Shown here: piece by piece, positions 52,678 through 61,765 of the stretch
How positions within the stretch are numbered: position 1 is the first letter of the stretch
How the letters are laid out: each line of letters starts with the position of its first letter
NCBI GenBank assembly: GCA_023386235.1
Contig: JAEWKC010000016.1
Coordinates: forward strand, 70,882 to 134,881
Source of the DNA: Bacteroidota bacterium
GTDB taxonomy: Bacteria > Bacteroidota > Bacteroidia > Chitinophagales > Chitinophagaceae
Direction of reading: 5' to 3'
Length of the DNA stretch: 64,000 nucleotides
Translations under genes and position numbers: made by a program
The notes under the pieces: model-generated
Seen by the model: the letters and a program-made list of their open reading frames with translations, nothing else
Told to the model about the DNA's origin: nothing
The model's database searches: none

Positions 52678-53814
52678 ATGGATATACTGGATTATTTAAA
52701 TCAGCACCGAACCCTGCTACTATTTATATTTTTCTGTTTAATAATACTTATACAGCTGTTTTACTATCTTTTTATCTTTGTAAAACTGGTATTCTACAAA
52801 GAAAAGCCAAGAGACTATACCTTAAACAACCCGTTAACCGTAATTATTTGCGCCAAAGACGAAGCGGCCAATCTGGTTAAAAATCTTCCGGGTATATTGG
52901 TTCAAAATTACAACACCACACACTCGGTATTGGTAGTCAATGATAATTCTACCGACGAATCTAAATACATACTGGAAGAATTACAAAAGTCGTTCAGGCA
53001 ACTACATATACTTAAACTAGAACAAAGCTCTGCAAACATTCCGGGCAAAAAATTTCCTTTATCCATGGGCATTATGGAAGCCAAAACAGAACTGTTGCTG
53101 CTAACAGACGCAGACTGTATGCCCGTGAGTGAATTTTGGATGCAAAAAATGCAATCGGCTTTTACCGATCAAAAAGATATAGTACTGGGCTACGGACCTT
53201 ACAGCAAAAGAAAAGGATGGCTGAATAAGCTTATCCGGTTCGAAACATTTCATACCGCGCTGCAATATTTTTCCTATGCGCTGGCCGGACTTCCTTACAT
53301 GGGCGTGGGCCGCAATCTGGCTTATAAAAAATCATTATTTCTACAAAATAAAGGCTTCTCCTCCATCAATCACATTCCAGGGGGCGATGATGATTTGTTT
53401 ATTTCTAAAGTAGCCACTAAAGACAATGTTACTATTATGATTGATAAGGATACTTATACCATAAGTGAGCCTAAAAAAACCTGGAAAGAATGGAAGAAAC
53501 AAAAATCAAGACATTACACCACCGGTAAATTTTACCGTGGCAATATCAAATTTCTGCTGGGGCTTTATTCACTTTCGGGTTTCCTGGTATATCCGTTATT
53601 TATACTCACAGCTATTTTCTATAATTGGTGGCTCGCGTTAGCGGTATATATTTTGCGGATGGTAGTTTTGGCGGTAGTTTGGAAAAACAGTATGGAGAAG
53701 CTTGACGAAAAAGACCTTTGGAAATGGTTTCCGCTATTGGATATGTGGCAATTTGTTTATTATATTATTTTTGCTCCAACACTTTTTAAAAAACCGGCTA
53801 AGCACTGGAAATAA
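52678..53814 (+). CDS. Family 2 glycosyltransferase, membrane-bound
   Basis: From the ATG at 52678 the 378-residue product has one N-terminal helix (LLLFIFFCLIILIQLFYYLF), a GT2 catalytic domain with VVNDNSTDES and the metal-binding LLTDADC, an acceptor motif PGGDDDLFISK, and two C-terminal helices (YPLFILTAIFYNWWLALAVY and the last 20 residues). It transfers a sugar from a nucleotide donor on the cytoplasmic face, probably for surface glycan or glycolipid. An upstream frame extension includes the promoter box, so I rejected it. Confidence 0.9.
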   Translation: MDILDYLNQHRTLLLFIFFCLIILIQLFYYLFIFVKLVFYKEKPRDYTLNNPLTVIICAKDEAANLVKNLPGILVQNYNTTHSVLVVNDNSTDESKYILEELQKSFRQLHILKLEQSSANIPGKKFPLSMGIMEAKTELLLLTDADCMPVSEFWMQKMQSAFTDQKDIVLGYGPYSKRKGWLNKLIRFETFHTALQYFSYALAGLPYMGVGRNLAYKKSLFLQNKGFSSINHIPGGDDDLFISKVATKDNVTIMIDKDTYTISEPKKTWKEWKKQKSRHYTTGKFYRGNIKFLLGLYSLSGFLVYPLFILTAIFYNWWLALAVYILRMVVLAVVWKNSMEKLDEKDLWKWFPLLDMWQFVYYIIFAPTLFKKPAKHWK

Positions 53815-53905
53815 GTAAATACAAATGAAACGGAGCATGATTATATTTATATGCGGAGTTTTCCGGACAACTATCGGGAACCAAAAAAATAACTAAAAAG
53901 TACGG

Positions 53906-55252
53906 ATGAAAAAACAAATACCACTGAGCATATTACTGGTCATGATTTCCCTTGCAGGATTCTTTATCATACAAGCATCCTGGGTGGTCAACCTTATTGA
54001 TTCTTCCAGACAAAGAACCATTGAAAGAGCTACCGCGGCCACCGAAGAAGTTGCCAATAATATTGCCGACCGGTTATCCATATCCTACCGGCCGGTGCCA
54101 CGTACGCCTCTGCAGTTTCCCGAAGATATTTTTTTCAATATACCACGCATCACCACGGTCAAGGGTACTTTTTCTCTGGCAGAGATACAGGAGATGTTTA
54201 ACAAAGCGCTCAACAACAACGATGAAAAAAACCTGTACATAGAGTTTGGAGTGGTTAACAACATCGCCCCACAAATAAAAACAGTTTCTCTTAGTACGCC
54301 GGGATTTATTGAATTAAGCCGAGATTCAACCTTAGAAAATAAAGCGGCAAAGCCTATCATAAAAAATATTGGGATGAATATAGAGAATGGAGGCGTTTCA
54401 GAAAGTCTTATCGTGTACATACCTAATATTACCATGCAGGTATTGTTTTCGCAATGGCTGGTATTGCTGGGCTTTTTCATGTATTCCATCATTACACTCG
54501 CGGCTTTTTATATGGCCATTAAAACAATCATTCAACAGCGTAATCTGGGTAAAATAAAGAACGACTTTATCAACAATATGACGCATGAGTTTAAAACGCC
54601 GCTTGCTACCATATCGCTCGCCGTAGATGCTCTTCAAAATAAAAAAGTAGTGGAGAACCCTGAAAAGCAGGCATACTTTACCCAAATCATCAAAGATGAA
54701 AATCTGCGCATGAACAAGCACGTAGAAACCATCTTAAAAGCGGCCTTTACCGATAAGCAGGAATTTAACCTAGACATGAAAAACATGCATGCGCACACGG
54801 TTATACAATCTGTAGTGGATTCTTTTGCTTTGCAACTTCGCGATAAGAATGATGGCTTTGCCGAACTGAAACTGGACGCTAAAAATGATCTTATTACTGC
54901 CGATCCCGTACATTTTGGCAACCTGATCAACAACCTGATGGACAATGCTGTAAAATATTCCAAACCCGACGTACAGGCCAAAGTAATTGTCTCTACCGTA
55001 AATACAGGAAAATACTTTACAGTAAAAGTGCAGGACAATGGCATTGGTATGTCTAAAGAAACCGCCAAACGCGTTTTTGAAAAATTTTATCGTGCGCATA
55101 CCGGTAATCTGCACAATGTAAAAGGCTTTGGCTTAGGGATGAACTATGTAAAATCTATTGTGGAAGCACACAAAGGCAAAGTAAGAATTGATAGTGAACT
55201 TGGAAAAGGTTCTAGCTTTATTGTGGATATTCCCATTTCGACAGAAAAGTAG
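53906..55252 (+). CDS. Orphan sensor histidine kinase
   Basis: The 448-residue protein has a membrane helix at 8-28, a periplasmic sensing part to about 182, a second helix (183-207), and the kinase core: HisKA with NMTHEFKTPLATI (His227), N-box NLINNLMDNAVKYS, G1 QDNGIGMS and G2 FGLGMNYV. The kinase autophosphorylates and passes phosphate to a response regulator. No regulator gene is adjacent, so its partner lies elsewhere. glnN follows downstream on the same strand after 216 bases. Confidence 0.92.
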   Translation: MKKQIPLSILLVMISLAGFFIIQASWVVNLIDSSRQRTIERATAATEEVANNIADRLSISYRPVPRTPLQFPEDIFFNIPRITTVKGTFSLAEIQEMFNKALNNNDEKNLYIEFGVVNNIAPQIKTVSLSTPGFIELSRDSTLENKAAKPIIKNIGMNIENGGVSESLIVYIPNITMQVLFSQWLVLLGFFMYSIITLAAFYMAIKTIIQQRNLGKIKNDFINNMTHEFKTPLATISLAVDALQNKKVVENPEKQAYFTQIIKDENLRMNKHVETILKAAFTDKQEFNLDMKNMHAHTVIQSVVDSFALQLRDKNDGFAELKLDAKNDLITADPVHFGNLINNLMDNAVKYSKPDVQAKVIVSTVNTGKYFTVKVQDNGIGMSKETAKRVFEKFYRAHTGNLHNVKGFGLGMNYVKSIVEAHKGKVRIDSELGKGSSFIVDIPISTEK

Positions 55253-55409
55253 TTTTTTGGGAGAAATATATTTATTTTCTATTTATTTTACATTCTACTT
55301 AAATAATTTCTAATTAATTTATATGTTATAAATATATTATCTTATAGATTATAATATAAAATATATATTATTTTTTATGAGAAAATAATATTTTTTATTT
55401 GTATTGAAC

Positions 55410-55417
55410 TACTTTTG
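55410..55417 (+). promoter_or_regulatory. -7 box of the glutamine synthetase gene
   Basis: TACTTTTG is a full TAnnTTTG match 52 bases before the ATG at 55469. It also explains why the TTG at 55415, inside this box, is not the start codon. Confidence 0.6.
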
Positions 55418-55468
55418 CCGAAGAAATTTGATAAATGGAAATATAATACAAATAAATTTAATTATAAT

Positions 55469-57664
55469 ATGTTATTAAGATTTAAAGCGCTCGATGCGCT
55501 TACAGAAAATGAAAGCTACAGAAAAGTTACAGAAGAATTGCCACCAATCACTTCTGTATTCGGGGAAAATGTATTTACATTAGACAAAGCAAGAAAATAC
55601 CTGAACGATGAGGCTTACAAAGGCTTGGTACAGGCCATTAAGGGCAACAGGAAATTAGACAGGGTGCTTTCAGGGCAAATCGCCGTAGGCATGAGAGCCT
55701 GGGCCGAAACCAAAGGTGTTACCCACTATACACACTGGTTCCAGCCACTTACGGGTACTACTGCTGAAAAGCATGATTCATTCTTTACACTCAAAAGCGA
55801 TGGTACCGCCATTGAAGAGTTTGACGGAGCAGCATTGATTCAGCAGGAACCCGACGCGTCATCTTTTCCTAACGGAGGCATTCGTGCTACTTTTGAAGCA
55901 AGAGGCTACACAGCCTGGGATCCCACCTCTCCTGCTTTTATTTATGAGGTAGCCAATGGCAGAACACTCTGTATTCCTACTATATTTGTTTCTTACACAG
56001 GAGAATCTCTTGACTATAAAGCTCCGCTATTAAAGGCATTAGATGCAGTAAATAAATCAGCAACAGATGTAGCCAATCTATTTGACAAGGCAATTACTAA
56101 AGTAACTCCAACGCTTGGATGGGAACAGGAGTATTTTGTAATAGATGAAGGATTAGCCAATGCAAGACCCGATATCACACAATGTGGCAGAACGGTTTTC
56201 GGCGCTTCTCCCGCTAAAGGTCAGCAGCTGGAAGATCACTATTTCGGCGCTATACCCCAAAGAGTATACGCTTTTATGCGCGAGTTTGAATACGAATCTT
56301 ATAAGCTGGGTATCCCTTTAAGAACACGCCACAACGAAGTAGCGCCTGCCCAGTTTGAAGCAGCGCCCATTTTTGAAGAAGTAAACATAGCCGTAGATCA
56401 TAATATACTTTTGATGGATATTATGAACCGTGTAGCCAGAAGACACAAGCTAAAAGTATTGCTGCACGAAAAACCATTTGCCGGCATCAACGGCAGCGGC
56501 AAACACAATAACTGGAGCCTGGCAACCGACACGGGCATCAATTTATTAGCACCCGGCAAAACGCCTAAAACAAATTTAATCTTCCTTACGTTTTTTGTCA
56601 ATACCATTAAGGCGGTGCATGATTATGCCGAAATTTTACGCGCATCCATAGCATCTGCCGGCAACGATCACCGTTTAGGCGCCAACGAAGCGCCGCCGGC
56701 CATCATTTCTGTATTCGTAGGGCAAAACCTGCGCAAAGTACTGAATGATATTGAAGAAAGAGTAGGTGAAGACTTTGATGAGCAGGATGAAGCTATCCTG
56801 AAGCTTGATCTACATCGTTCTATTCCCGAATTGTTATTAGACAATACAGACAGGAACAGAACATCGCCCTTTGCATTTACCGGCAACAAATTTGAATTTA
56901 GAGCGGTAGGCTCCTCGGCAAACTGCGCCAATGCCATGATCACTTTAAATACCATTGTAGCAGAAACACTGAAAAATTTTAAAAGTGAGGTAGATGAGTT
57001 AATTGCCAACGGTCACAAAAAAGATATTGCCGTAATGCAGGTAATTCAAAAATATGTAGTAGAAAGCAAGGATGTTATCTTTGAAGGCGATGGTTACAGC
57101 TACGATTGGGAACTGGAAGCTGAAAGACGCGGATTACCCAATGTAAAAACAACACCATTATCTCTAGACGCGCTTTCTACAGAAAAAGCGCTGAACCTGT
57201 TTGAAGTCAACGCGGTATACACCAAAAGAGAATTACACGCCCGCCACGAAATTGAGCTGGAAAACTATTTGAAAAAAGTACAGATAGAAGGCCGTGTAAT
57301 GGGTGACCTGGCGCTTAACCACGTAATACCGGAAGCCATCAGGTACCAACAGGTATTGGCCGACAATGTATATAAATTAAAAAATATTGGCTTACAAGAA
57401 GGTGCTTATGCAAGCCAGCTAGAATTGATAGAAAGATTGTCTACGCACATTGAAACCGCTTATAATAAGATACACGAGATGATTGAAGCACGCAAAGTAG
57501 CCAACAAAATTGAAAATGTAAGAGAAAAGGCTATCATGTACGACAGTGATGTAAAAGCTAAATATTTTGATGAGATCCGTTATCATGTAGACAAACTGGA
57601 AAACCTGGTTGACGATGAAATATGGTCGCTTCCAAAATACAGGGAAATGCTGCTGCTGAGATAA
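55469..57664 (+). CDS. glnN: Glutamine synthetase type III
   Basis: From the ATG at 55469 (MLLRFKALDALTENES) the enzyme is 731 residues, the size of GSIII (GlnN) and much longer than GSI. The signature GSIII opening VFGENVFTLDKARKYL, the ATP/glutamate motifs KHNNWSLATDTGINLLAPG and NDHRLGANEAPPAIISVFVG, and the C-terminal helical extension are present. GSIII assimilates ammonium into glutamine and is the main form in many Bacteroidota. A strong terminator follows. A TTG at 55415 would lengthen it by 18 residues but overlaps the promoter box. Confidence 0.97.
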   Translation: MLLRFKALDALTENESYRKVTEELPPITSVFGENVFTLDKARKYLNDEAYKGLVQAIKGNRKLDRVLSGQIAVGMRAWAETKGVTHYTHWFQPLTGTTAEKHDSFFTLKSDGTAIEEFDGAALIQQEPDASSFPNGGIRATFEARGYTAWDPTSPAFIYEVANGRTLCIPTIFVSYTGESLDYKAPLLKALDAVNKSATDVANLFDKAITKVTPTLGWEQEYFVIDEGLANARPDITQCGRTVFGASPAKGQQLEDHYFGAIPQRVYAFMREFEYESYKLGIPLRTRHNEVAPAQFEAAPIFEEVNIAVDHNILLMDIMNRVARRHKLKVLLHEKPFAGINGSGKHNNWSLATDTGINLLAPGKTPKTNLIFLTFFVNTIKAVHDYAEILRASIASAGNDHRLGANEAPPAIISVFVGQNLRKVLNDIEERVGEDFDEQDEAILKLDLHRSIPELLLDNTDRNRTSPFAFTGNKFEFRAVGSSANCANAMITLNTIVAETLKNFKSEVDELIANGHKKDIAVMQVIQKYVVESKDVIFEGDGYSYDWELEAERRGLPNVKTTPLSLDALSTEKALNLFEVNAVYTKRELHARHEIELENYLKKVQIEGRVMGDLALNHVIPEAIRYQQVLADNVYKLKNIGLQEGAYASQLELIERLSTHIETAYNKIHEMIEARKVANKIENVREKAIMYDSDVKAKYFDEIRYHVDKLENLVDDEIWSLPKYREMLLLR

Positions 57665-57685
57665 TAAAACACAGGACATCCAGCC

Positions 57686-57727
57686 AAAACCTTTCGACGT
57701 TTTAATCATTCGTCGAAAGGTTTTTTT
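57686..57727 (+). terminator. Rho-independent terminator of glnN
   Basis: CCTTTCGACG and CGTCGAAAGG form a perfect 10-bp stem, extended by an A-run/T-run to 14 pairs, with an 11-base loop, followed by TTTTTTT. This is the strongest terminator in the window. Confidence 0.95.
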
Positions 57728-57731
57728 ATAA

Positions 57732-57843
57732 TCACCTGACATTACGAAAAGCGTAGAAATCGGTAATGTTTACGCAATACTTTTCCAACAGGTTGGCGGA
57801 TAATATTTCAAATTTCATTTTGCTCATAACGCAGTTGGCATCT
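57732..57843 (-). other. Spacer with a possible short gene fragment
   Basis: In the 364-base gap between glnN and the GH92 gene the minus strand has a 31-codon frame (57732-57827) starting MSKMKFEILSANLLEKY. Its composition looks protein-like, but no family is recognisable and it stops just before the glnN terminator. The rest of the gap is the tandem repeat at 57844-58034. Confidence 0.25.
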
Positions 57844-58034
57844 ATTCTACATTATCAACTAAGCAATTCTTAGAGATTGCTTCTCCGATGTCGCGGCTCG
57901 CAATGACGGTCAGTGGTATATGCTCTCAATTGTCCCGTCTTCATTCTACATTATCAATTAAGTAATTCTTGGAGATTGCTTCTCCGCTGCCGCGGCTCGC
58001 AAATGACGTTTAGTGTATATATATGCTCTTAATT
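57844..58034 (+). repeat. Imperfect tandem duplication of about 90 bases
   Basis: Copy 1 (57844-57931) and copy 2 (57943-58034) both start ATTCTACATTATCAA, continue with GAGATTGCTTCTCCG and CGCGGCTCGCAA(A)TGACG, and end TATATGCTCT(C/T)AATT. They differ by about a dozen substitutions and small indels. The AGATTGCTTC...CGCAATGACG core is a common dispersed intergenic repeat. Copy 2 contains the stop codon of the GH92 gene at 58029. Confidence 0.75.
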
Positions 58035-60359
58035 CCTGCTATCCATTTCCAACTTCAGTGTGCCGCCTTTTACAACTTCAGAGAACGGCAACCTGAGATC
58101 GGTATTGAGTTTACCATTAAGGGAAGCATTTTGTATGTAAACATTTTGCTTGGAATTATTATTTGCATCTATCACAAACTTTCTGCGACCAGGCGCCTGA
58201 ATAGTTATCTTATCAAATACCGGGCTGCCAATTTGGAAAGACGGGTCAGGCGCGGTCAATCCTTTTACATCAAACAAACCTATCGCAGACATCACGTACC
58301 AGGCACCCAATTGGCCCTGGTCTTCGTCCTGGCCATAGCCATAGCCATGGATGCCTTCCGTACCGTAAAATTCATCGCAGATAGCTCTTACCCATTTTTG
58401 CGACAGATCGGGTCTGCCGGAAAAATTAAACAGCCATGAAATGTGCAGATTGGGCTGGTTGCCATGATTGTACAATCCCTGCAAGCCGGCGAAGGCGTCA
58501 ACGGTTTTGCCGCCACCGAAAATACTTGACCTGGAGATGGTAAAGATACTGTCGAGCCGCTGGTTAAATTCATTTTTGCCAATGGTAGCTACCAATTCTT
58601 CTGCATCGTGCGGCACATAAAAAGTGTATTGCCAGGCATTTCCTTCCTGAAAGCCTTTCCACGGCTCAGTTGGATTAAAATCTCTAATGAAATTGCCCTC
58701 CCTGTCTTTCGGACGCACAAATTTGGTAGTTGGGTCATACACTTTCTTCCAGCCTTTGGATAATTCCATCAACTGGTTATAATCGGCAGTTTTACCCAAA
58801 GCTCTGGCAAATTGTGCTACCGCGTATGCACTGAAAGAATATTCCAGGGTGTGCGATGTACCAAACGCAGAGCCTTCCGTTGTAAGCTCCGCATGCTGAT
58901 CTCCCTGGGGAATGTAAGGAGCATAGCCTTTTTTCACGAATGCGCCCACATCCATTTTACCGGCGCCGGGAATCCTGTTTTTGTATTCCAATTCATTTTT
59001 ACGGGCAGCTTCGTACCCGAGATTTACATCAAAATTCCGAATGCCTACATTATATGCCGATGCAATGATAAGCCCGGTAAAATTAGTACCCACTCCTGAA
59101 ACATACTTGCTGGTGGCAATTCCATCGCCCAACCAACCGGCATCTTTATAAACCAATAACTGGCTTTGCACAAAATCTGCAAAGTATTCCGGATACGCCA
59201 ATGCCCATAGCTGCGAGAGGTTCCAGTAGCCGCCCCACATGGCATCTGTATTATAATGATGATGAACAGGCTTGCCACCCGCAAGTTTTATCTGGCCTAC
59301 CGTGCCATCATTTTTAGGATAAGCGCCGTTCACATCGCTTGCCAGGCCGCGACCAAGCAGCGCGTGAAATAAACCGGTGTAGAATTTTACTTTATCGGCA
59401 TGGTTCTTTCCATCTACCGTTATCCTGCCCATATATTCATTCCAGGAATTTTTTGCGATGGTTTTCGCTTGGTCAAAATTCATATTATTGGCTTCGGCAA
59501 CCATATTCAACCTGGCATTTTCTATAGATGTATAAGACAGGCCTACTTTTATATTAACTGCTTCATTGGATCTGGTATCAAAAGTAAAGTACATGCCGGA
59601 GCCTACGCCCCTTACTTCACGTTGACCTGCATTTTGTTTGTTGCTGATAAATGTACCGAAAGCCTTGGGCTTTTTATCCATTTTTGCATAGAAATACATA
59701 GCTACACTTGCGCCCTGCTGATACTTTTGTACATATTCGGGATAAGTAATTACATAGCCTTCCACATCGCCGTTGTCAAGATATTTTACATAGGCATCTT
59801 TTACTCTGCCGCTTTCTCCCAGTCGGTTTCCAATATCGAAGATAATATTTGAGGCGTTTGATTGGGGGAAAGTATACCTGTGAAAACCTACTCTGTCCGT
59901 GGCGGTTAATTCTGCCCTGATGTTATAATCTTTTAATAGCACGGAGTAATAGCCTGCCGTGGCATGTTCGTCTTTTCTGTCGAAACGGGAACGATAGCCT
60001 TCATCGGGATTTTCCAGTTTGCCGGGTGTGGTTTGCAATGCTCCTGTGGTAGCGGCAAACATAACACCGCCCACCTGAAACTCATGAAAATTAGCGAAAC
60101 CTTCTATAGAAGTGTGACGATCATCGTAACCAACAGCTTCCCAGCCGTCTTTATTTCCGTAGGAGCCGTCGGTTGACGGAGCCAGCTTTGCCATACCAAA
60201 AGGTTTGGCGGCAGGTGTATAAAAAAACCAGCGACTGTGCGCAGTACCAATATTTGGATCTACATAGCGGGTGAGATCGTTACCGGCTGTAGATAACCTG
60301 GGTGCAGTACAACTGTTTAAAAGTATAAAACCTAATACTAAAAATGTAAGATATCTCAT
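58029..60359 (-). CDS. GH92 alpha-1,2-mannosidase lipoprotein
   Basis: The 776-residue protein starts MRYLTFLVLGFILLNSCTAP with lipobox LNSC (Cys17). The GH92 N-terminal beta domain opens LTRYVDPNIGTAHSRWFFYT, and the (alpha/alpha) catalytic domain has HHYNTDAMWGGYWNLSQLWA, GDQHAELTTEGSAFGTSHTL and the C-terminal GYGYGQDEDQGQLGAWYVMS, with the acidic cluster of this family. These Ca2+-dependent enzymes invert configuration while trimming alpha-mannose from N-glycans or yeast mannan. It stands alone, about 15 kb from the sulfatase locus; a joint role is inference. The stop codon is inside a repeat copy. Confidence 0.95.
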   Translation of the reverse strand: MRYLTFLVLGFILLNSCTAPRLSTAGNDLTRYVDPNIGTAHSRWFFYTPAAKPFGMAKLAPSTDGSYGNKDGWEAVGYDDRHTSIEGFANFHEFQVGGVMFAATTGALQTTPGKLENPDEGYRSRFDRKDEHATAGYYSVLLKDYNIRAELTATDRVGFHRYTFPQSNASNIIFDIGNRLGESGRVKDAYVKYLDNGDVEGYVITYPEYVQKYQQGASVAMYFYAKMDKKPKAFGTFISNKQNAGQREVRGVGSGMYFTFDTRSNEAVNIKVGLSYTSIENARLNMVAEANNMNFDQAKTIAKNSWNEYMGRITVDGKNHADKVKFYTGLFHALLGRGLASDVNGAYPKNDGTVGQIKLAGGKPVHHHYNTDAMWGGYWNLSQLWALAYPEYFADFVQSQLLVYKDAGWLGDGIATSKYVSGVGTNFTGLIIASAYNVGIRNFDVNLGYEAARKNELEYKNRIPGAGKMDVGAFVKKGYAPYIPQGDQHAELTTEGSAFGTSHTLEYSFSAYAVAQFARALGKTADYNQLMELSKGWKKVYDPTTKFVRPKDREGNFIRDFNPTEPWKGFQEGNAWQYTFYVPHDAEELVATIGKNEFNQRLDSIFTISRSSIFGGGKTVDAFAGLQGLYNHGNQPNLHISWLFNFSGRPDLSQKWVRAICDEFYGTEGIHGYGYGQDEDQGQLGAWYVMSAIGLFDVKGLTAPDPSFQIGSPVFDKITIQAPGRRKFVIDANNNSKQNVYIQNASLNGKLNTDLRLPFSEVVKGGTLKLEMDSRN

Positions 60360-60940
60360 ATATAAAGAAATTTGTTTAAAGATAATGCTATATATTAATA
60401 CATGTGAATGTCTACCAAGTACATTTTATTTTACGTAAAAGTACAACCTTAAACTGGTTTATCTGTTGTATATTCTTTGTCTCTCTTCTGCCGTTTTTAG
60501 TGTTGTCTGTAAGCTTGTGTGTCGGATTCATCACCAATTTATTTATGTTCGTAACGAAACTCCAACTATCTATTCCTATTTCATTCAATTTGCAGTTGAA
60601 TATGTATATTCTTTCGTCAAACTACAAAGATTTATTTTATCAGTTTTTGTTAATGATACTCTGTAGCGAAGTGAGAGACGATGCGAGAACGAAATCAAAT
60701 TTATCCCATCGAGATAATTGATGGGTAGTATTGCTACCCACGTGTTTTCGTCTACGGCGTATATGATACCTGAATTTCAACCGCCGGTTGCCACAAAGTG
60801 GAGTAATAGTTTACGGCCTGAATGTACCGTTTAAATTTTGTATTTGTTAAAACGATAACGAAAATAGATTAGCTGTAAACGAGGCTGTAAAAGCAATCAG
60901 AAAGCTATACTTTGGAGGTTCTTGCTCAAATCAGGGATTG
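60360..60940. other. Gene-free gap with hairpins
   Basis: No convincing gene was found in this 580-base stretch. Short inverted repeats occur at 60705-60725 (CCCATC/GATGGG) and 60722-60740 (TGGGTAG/CTACCCA), which overlap and could form alternative structures. The plus-strand frames here have no RBS, no known motif and odd composition. The gap leads into the first attC-like repeat. Confidence 0.45.
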
Positions 60941-60970
60941 TGCAACGGCTACCTGTGTTAGTGGCTGCCC
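60941..60970 (-). repeat. attC-like repeat 1 (shortened copy)
   Basis: On the minus strand it reads GGGCAGCCACTAAC, then a short AT/GC stretch, then CCGTTGCA. Its GCAGCCACTAAC core shares CAGCCACTAAC with the repeat at 63403-63506, and CCGTTG matches the opposite edge. The central hairpin module is missing. It lies 16 bases after the stop of the GNAT gene. Confidence 0.5.
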
Positions 60971-60985
60971 TTTTTTGTGTATGGT

Positions 60986-61510
60986 TTAATTTGTTATTTT
61001 TAGTTTCATCATAATATCCGTTTGCTCGTCGTTGCCAAGTTTAAAAATATGTTTGTCAAACTCTACGAAACCATTTTTTTTGTAAAAATTTATTGCTCTC
61101 GGATTTTCTTCCCAAACGCCTAACCAAACAAAGTCCGCTTTTTTTTGTTTTGCTATTTCGATTGCCTTATCATATAAAATTTGTCCAACTTTTTTGCCTT
61201 GAAATTCTTTGAGAACATAAATTCTTTCGATTTCAAGAGCTTTGTCATCTTTTAGTTCGGTTTGAGATTGTCCGAAGTTGAGTTTTAAATATCCAATTAT
61301 TTTTTTGTCAATTTTCGCAAAATAAAACTCAGCATTTTCATCACTCAAATCGGTTTTTATTTTGTCAACTGAAAAACCACTTTCCAAATAATTTTTCATA
61401 TTTTCTTCCGTGTTGCTTTCAGAAAATGTTTCATAAAAAGTTTGTCGACCAATTTTTTGTAATTCGTCAATGTCACTTATTGTTATTTTTTCAATGTCAA
61501 TATTTTCCAT
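60986..61510 (-). CDS. GNAT-family N-acetyltransferase (PaiA-like)
   Basis: The 174-residue product has the GNAT fold: ISDIDELQKIGRQTFYETF at the start, the acetyl-CoA loop in VLKEFQGKKVGQILYDKAIE and the C-terminal LGVWEENPRAINFYKKNGF. Proteins with this opening acetylate polyamines or other amines (PaiA-like), but the substrate is not certain. It is the distal gene of the cassette-like run and has an attC-like repeat at its 3' side. Codon use looks AT-rich compared with the core genes. Confidence 0.88.
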   Translation of the reverse strand: MENIDIEKITISDIDELQKIGRQTFYETFSESNTEENMKNYLESGFSVDKIKTDLSDENAEFYFAKIDKKIIGYLKLNFGQSQTELKDDKALEIERIYVLKEFQGKKVGQILYDKAIEIAKQKKADFVWLGVWEENPRAINFYKKNGFVEFDKHIFKLGNDEQTDIMMKLKITN

Positions 61511-61549
61511 TCTTTCTTTGTTGGTCGCTGTTTCGATAAGGTTGCCACT

Positions 61550-61633
61550 GTTGACACGCTTTGGGAGAAAGACTCGGGAGTTTGGCTTTATAAGCCAAAC
61601 GAAGAGGCTTGCGAGCGTGGGTTGCGTGTCAAC
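61550..61633 (-). repeat. Gene-less unit enclosed by a perfect 10-base inverted repeat
   Basis: GTTGACACGC (61550-61559) and GCGTGTCAAC (61624-61633) are exact complements. Inside is a second perfect stem, GTTTGGCTT and AAGCCAAAC (61580-61600), with loop TAT. The outer arm GCGTGTCAAC is also the left edge of attC-like repeat 2. It lies upstream of the GNAT start and contains no reading frame of note. Confidence 0.6.
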
Positions 61634-61761
61634 GGTTTGCAGCTACCCGAAGGTGGCGATTTCGAAGCACTTCACTGTCAACCAAGCAGAAACTTTGATA
61701 GATGCACAAAGCTTGATTTAACCACTGAACCGCCACTTTTGGGTAGGTGCTGTTGTGTGCA
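61624..61761 (-). repeat. attC-like repeat 2
   Basis: Bounded on the plus strand by GCGTGTCAAC and GTTGTGTGCA, it pairs CTACCC (61643-61648) with GGGTAG (61741-61746) and GGTGGCG (61652-61658) with CGCCAC (61731-61736). GAAGGTGGCGATTT and CACTGAACCGCCACTTTTG are shared with repeat 3. It sits 5 bases after the stop of the T5orf172 gene. Confidence 0.65.
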
Positions 61762-61765
61762 GTAT

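Noticed and set aside
53825..53896. 23-codon frame MKRSMIIFICGVF just before the histidine kinase
   Set aside because: Short, with no conserved feature; probably chance in the 91-base spacer.
55415..55468. TTG start extending glutamine synthetase by 18 residues
   Set aside because: The TTG lies inside the TACTTTTG promoter box, and the ATG at 55469 gives the usual GSIII N-terminus.
57844..58034. Possible CRISPR array
   Set aside because: Only two long, imperfect tandem copies; no short regular repeats, spacers or cas genes.
60404..60721. Plus-strand frame of 105 codons in the gap after the GH92 gene
   Set aside because: No RBS-like context, promoter, recognisable motif or natural composition; the sequence is AT-rich noncoding with hairpins.
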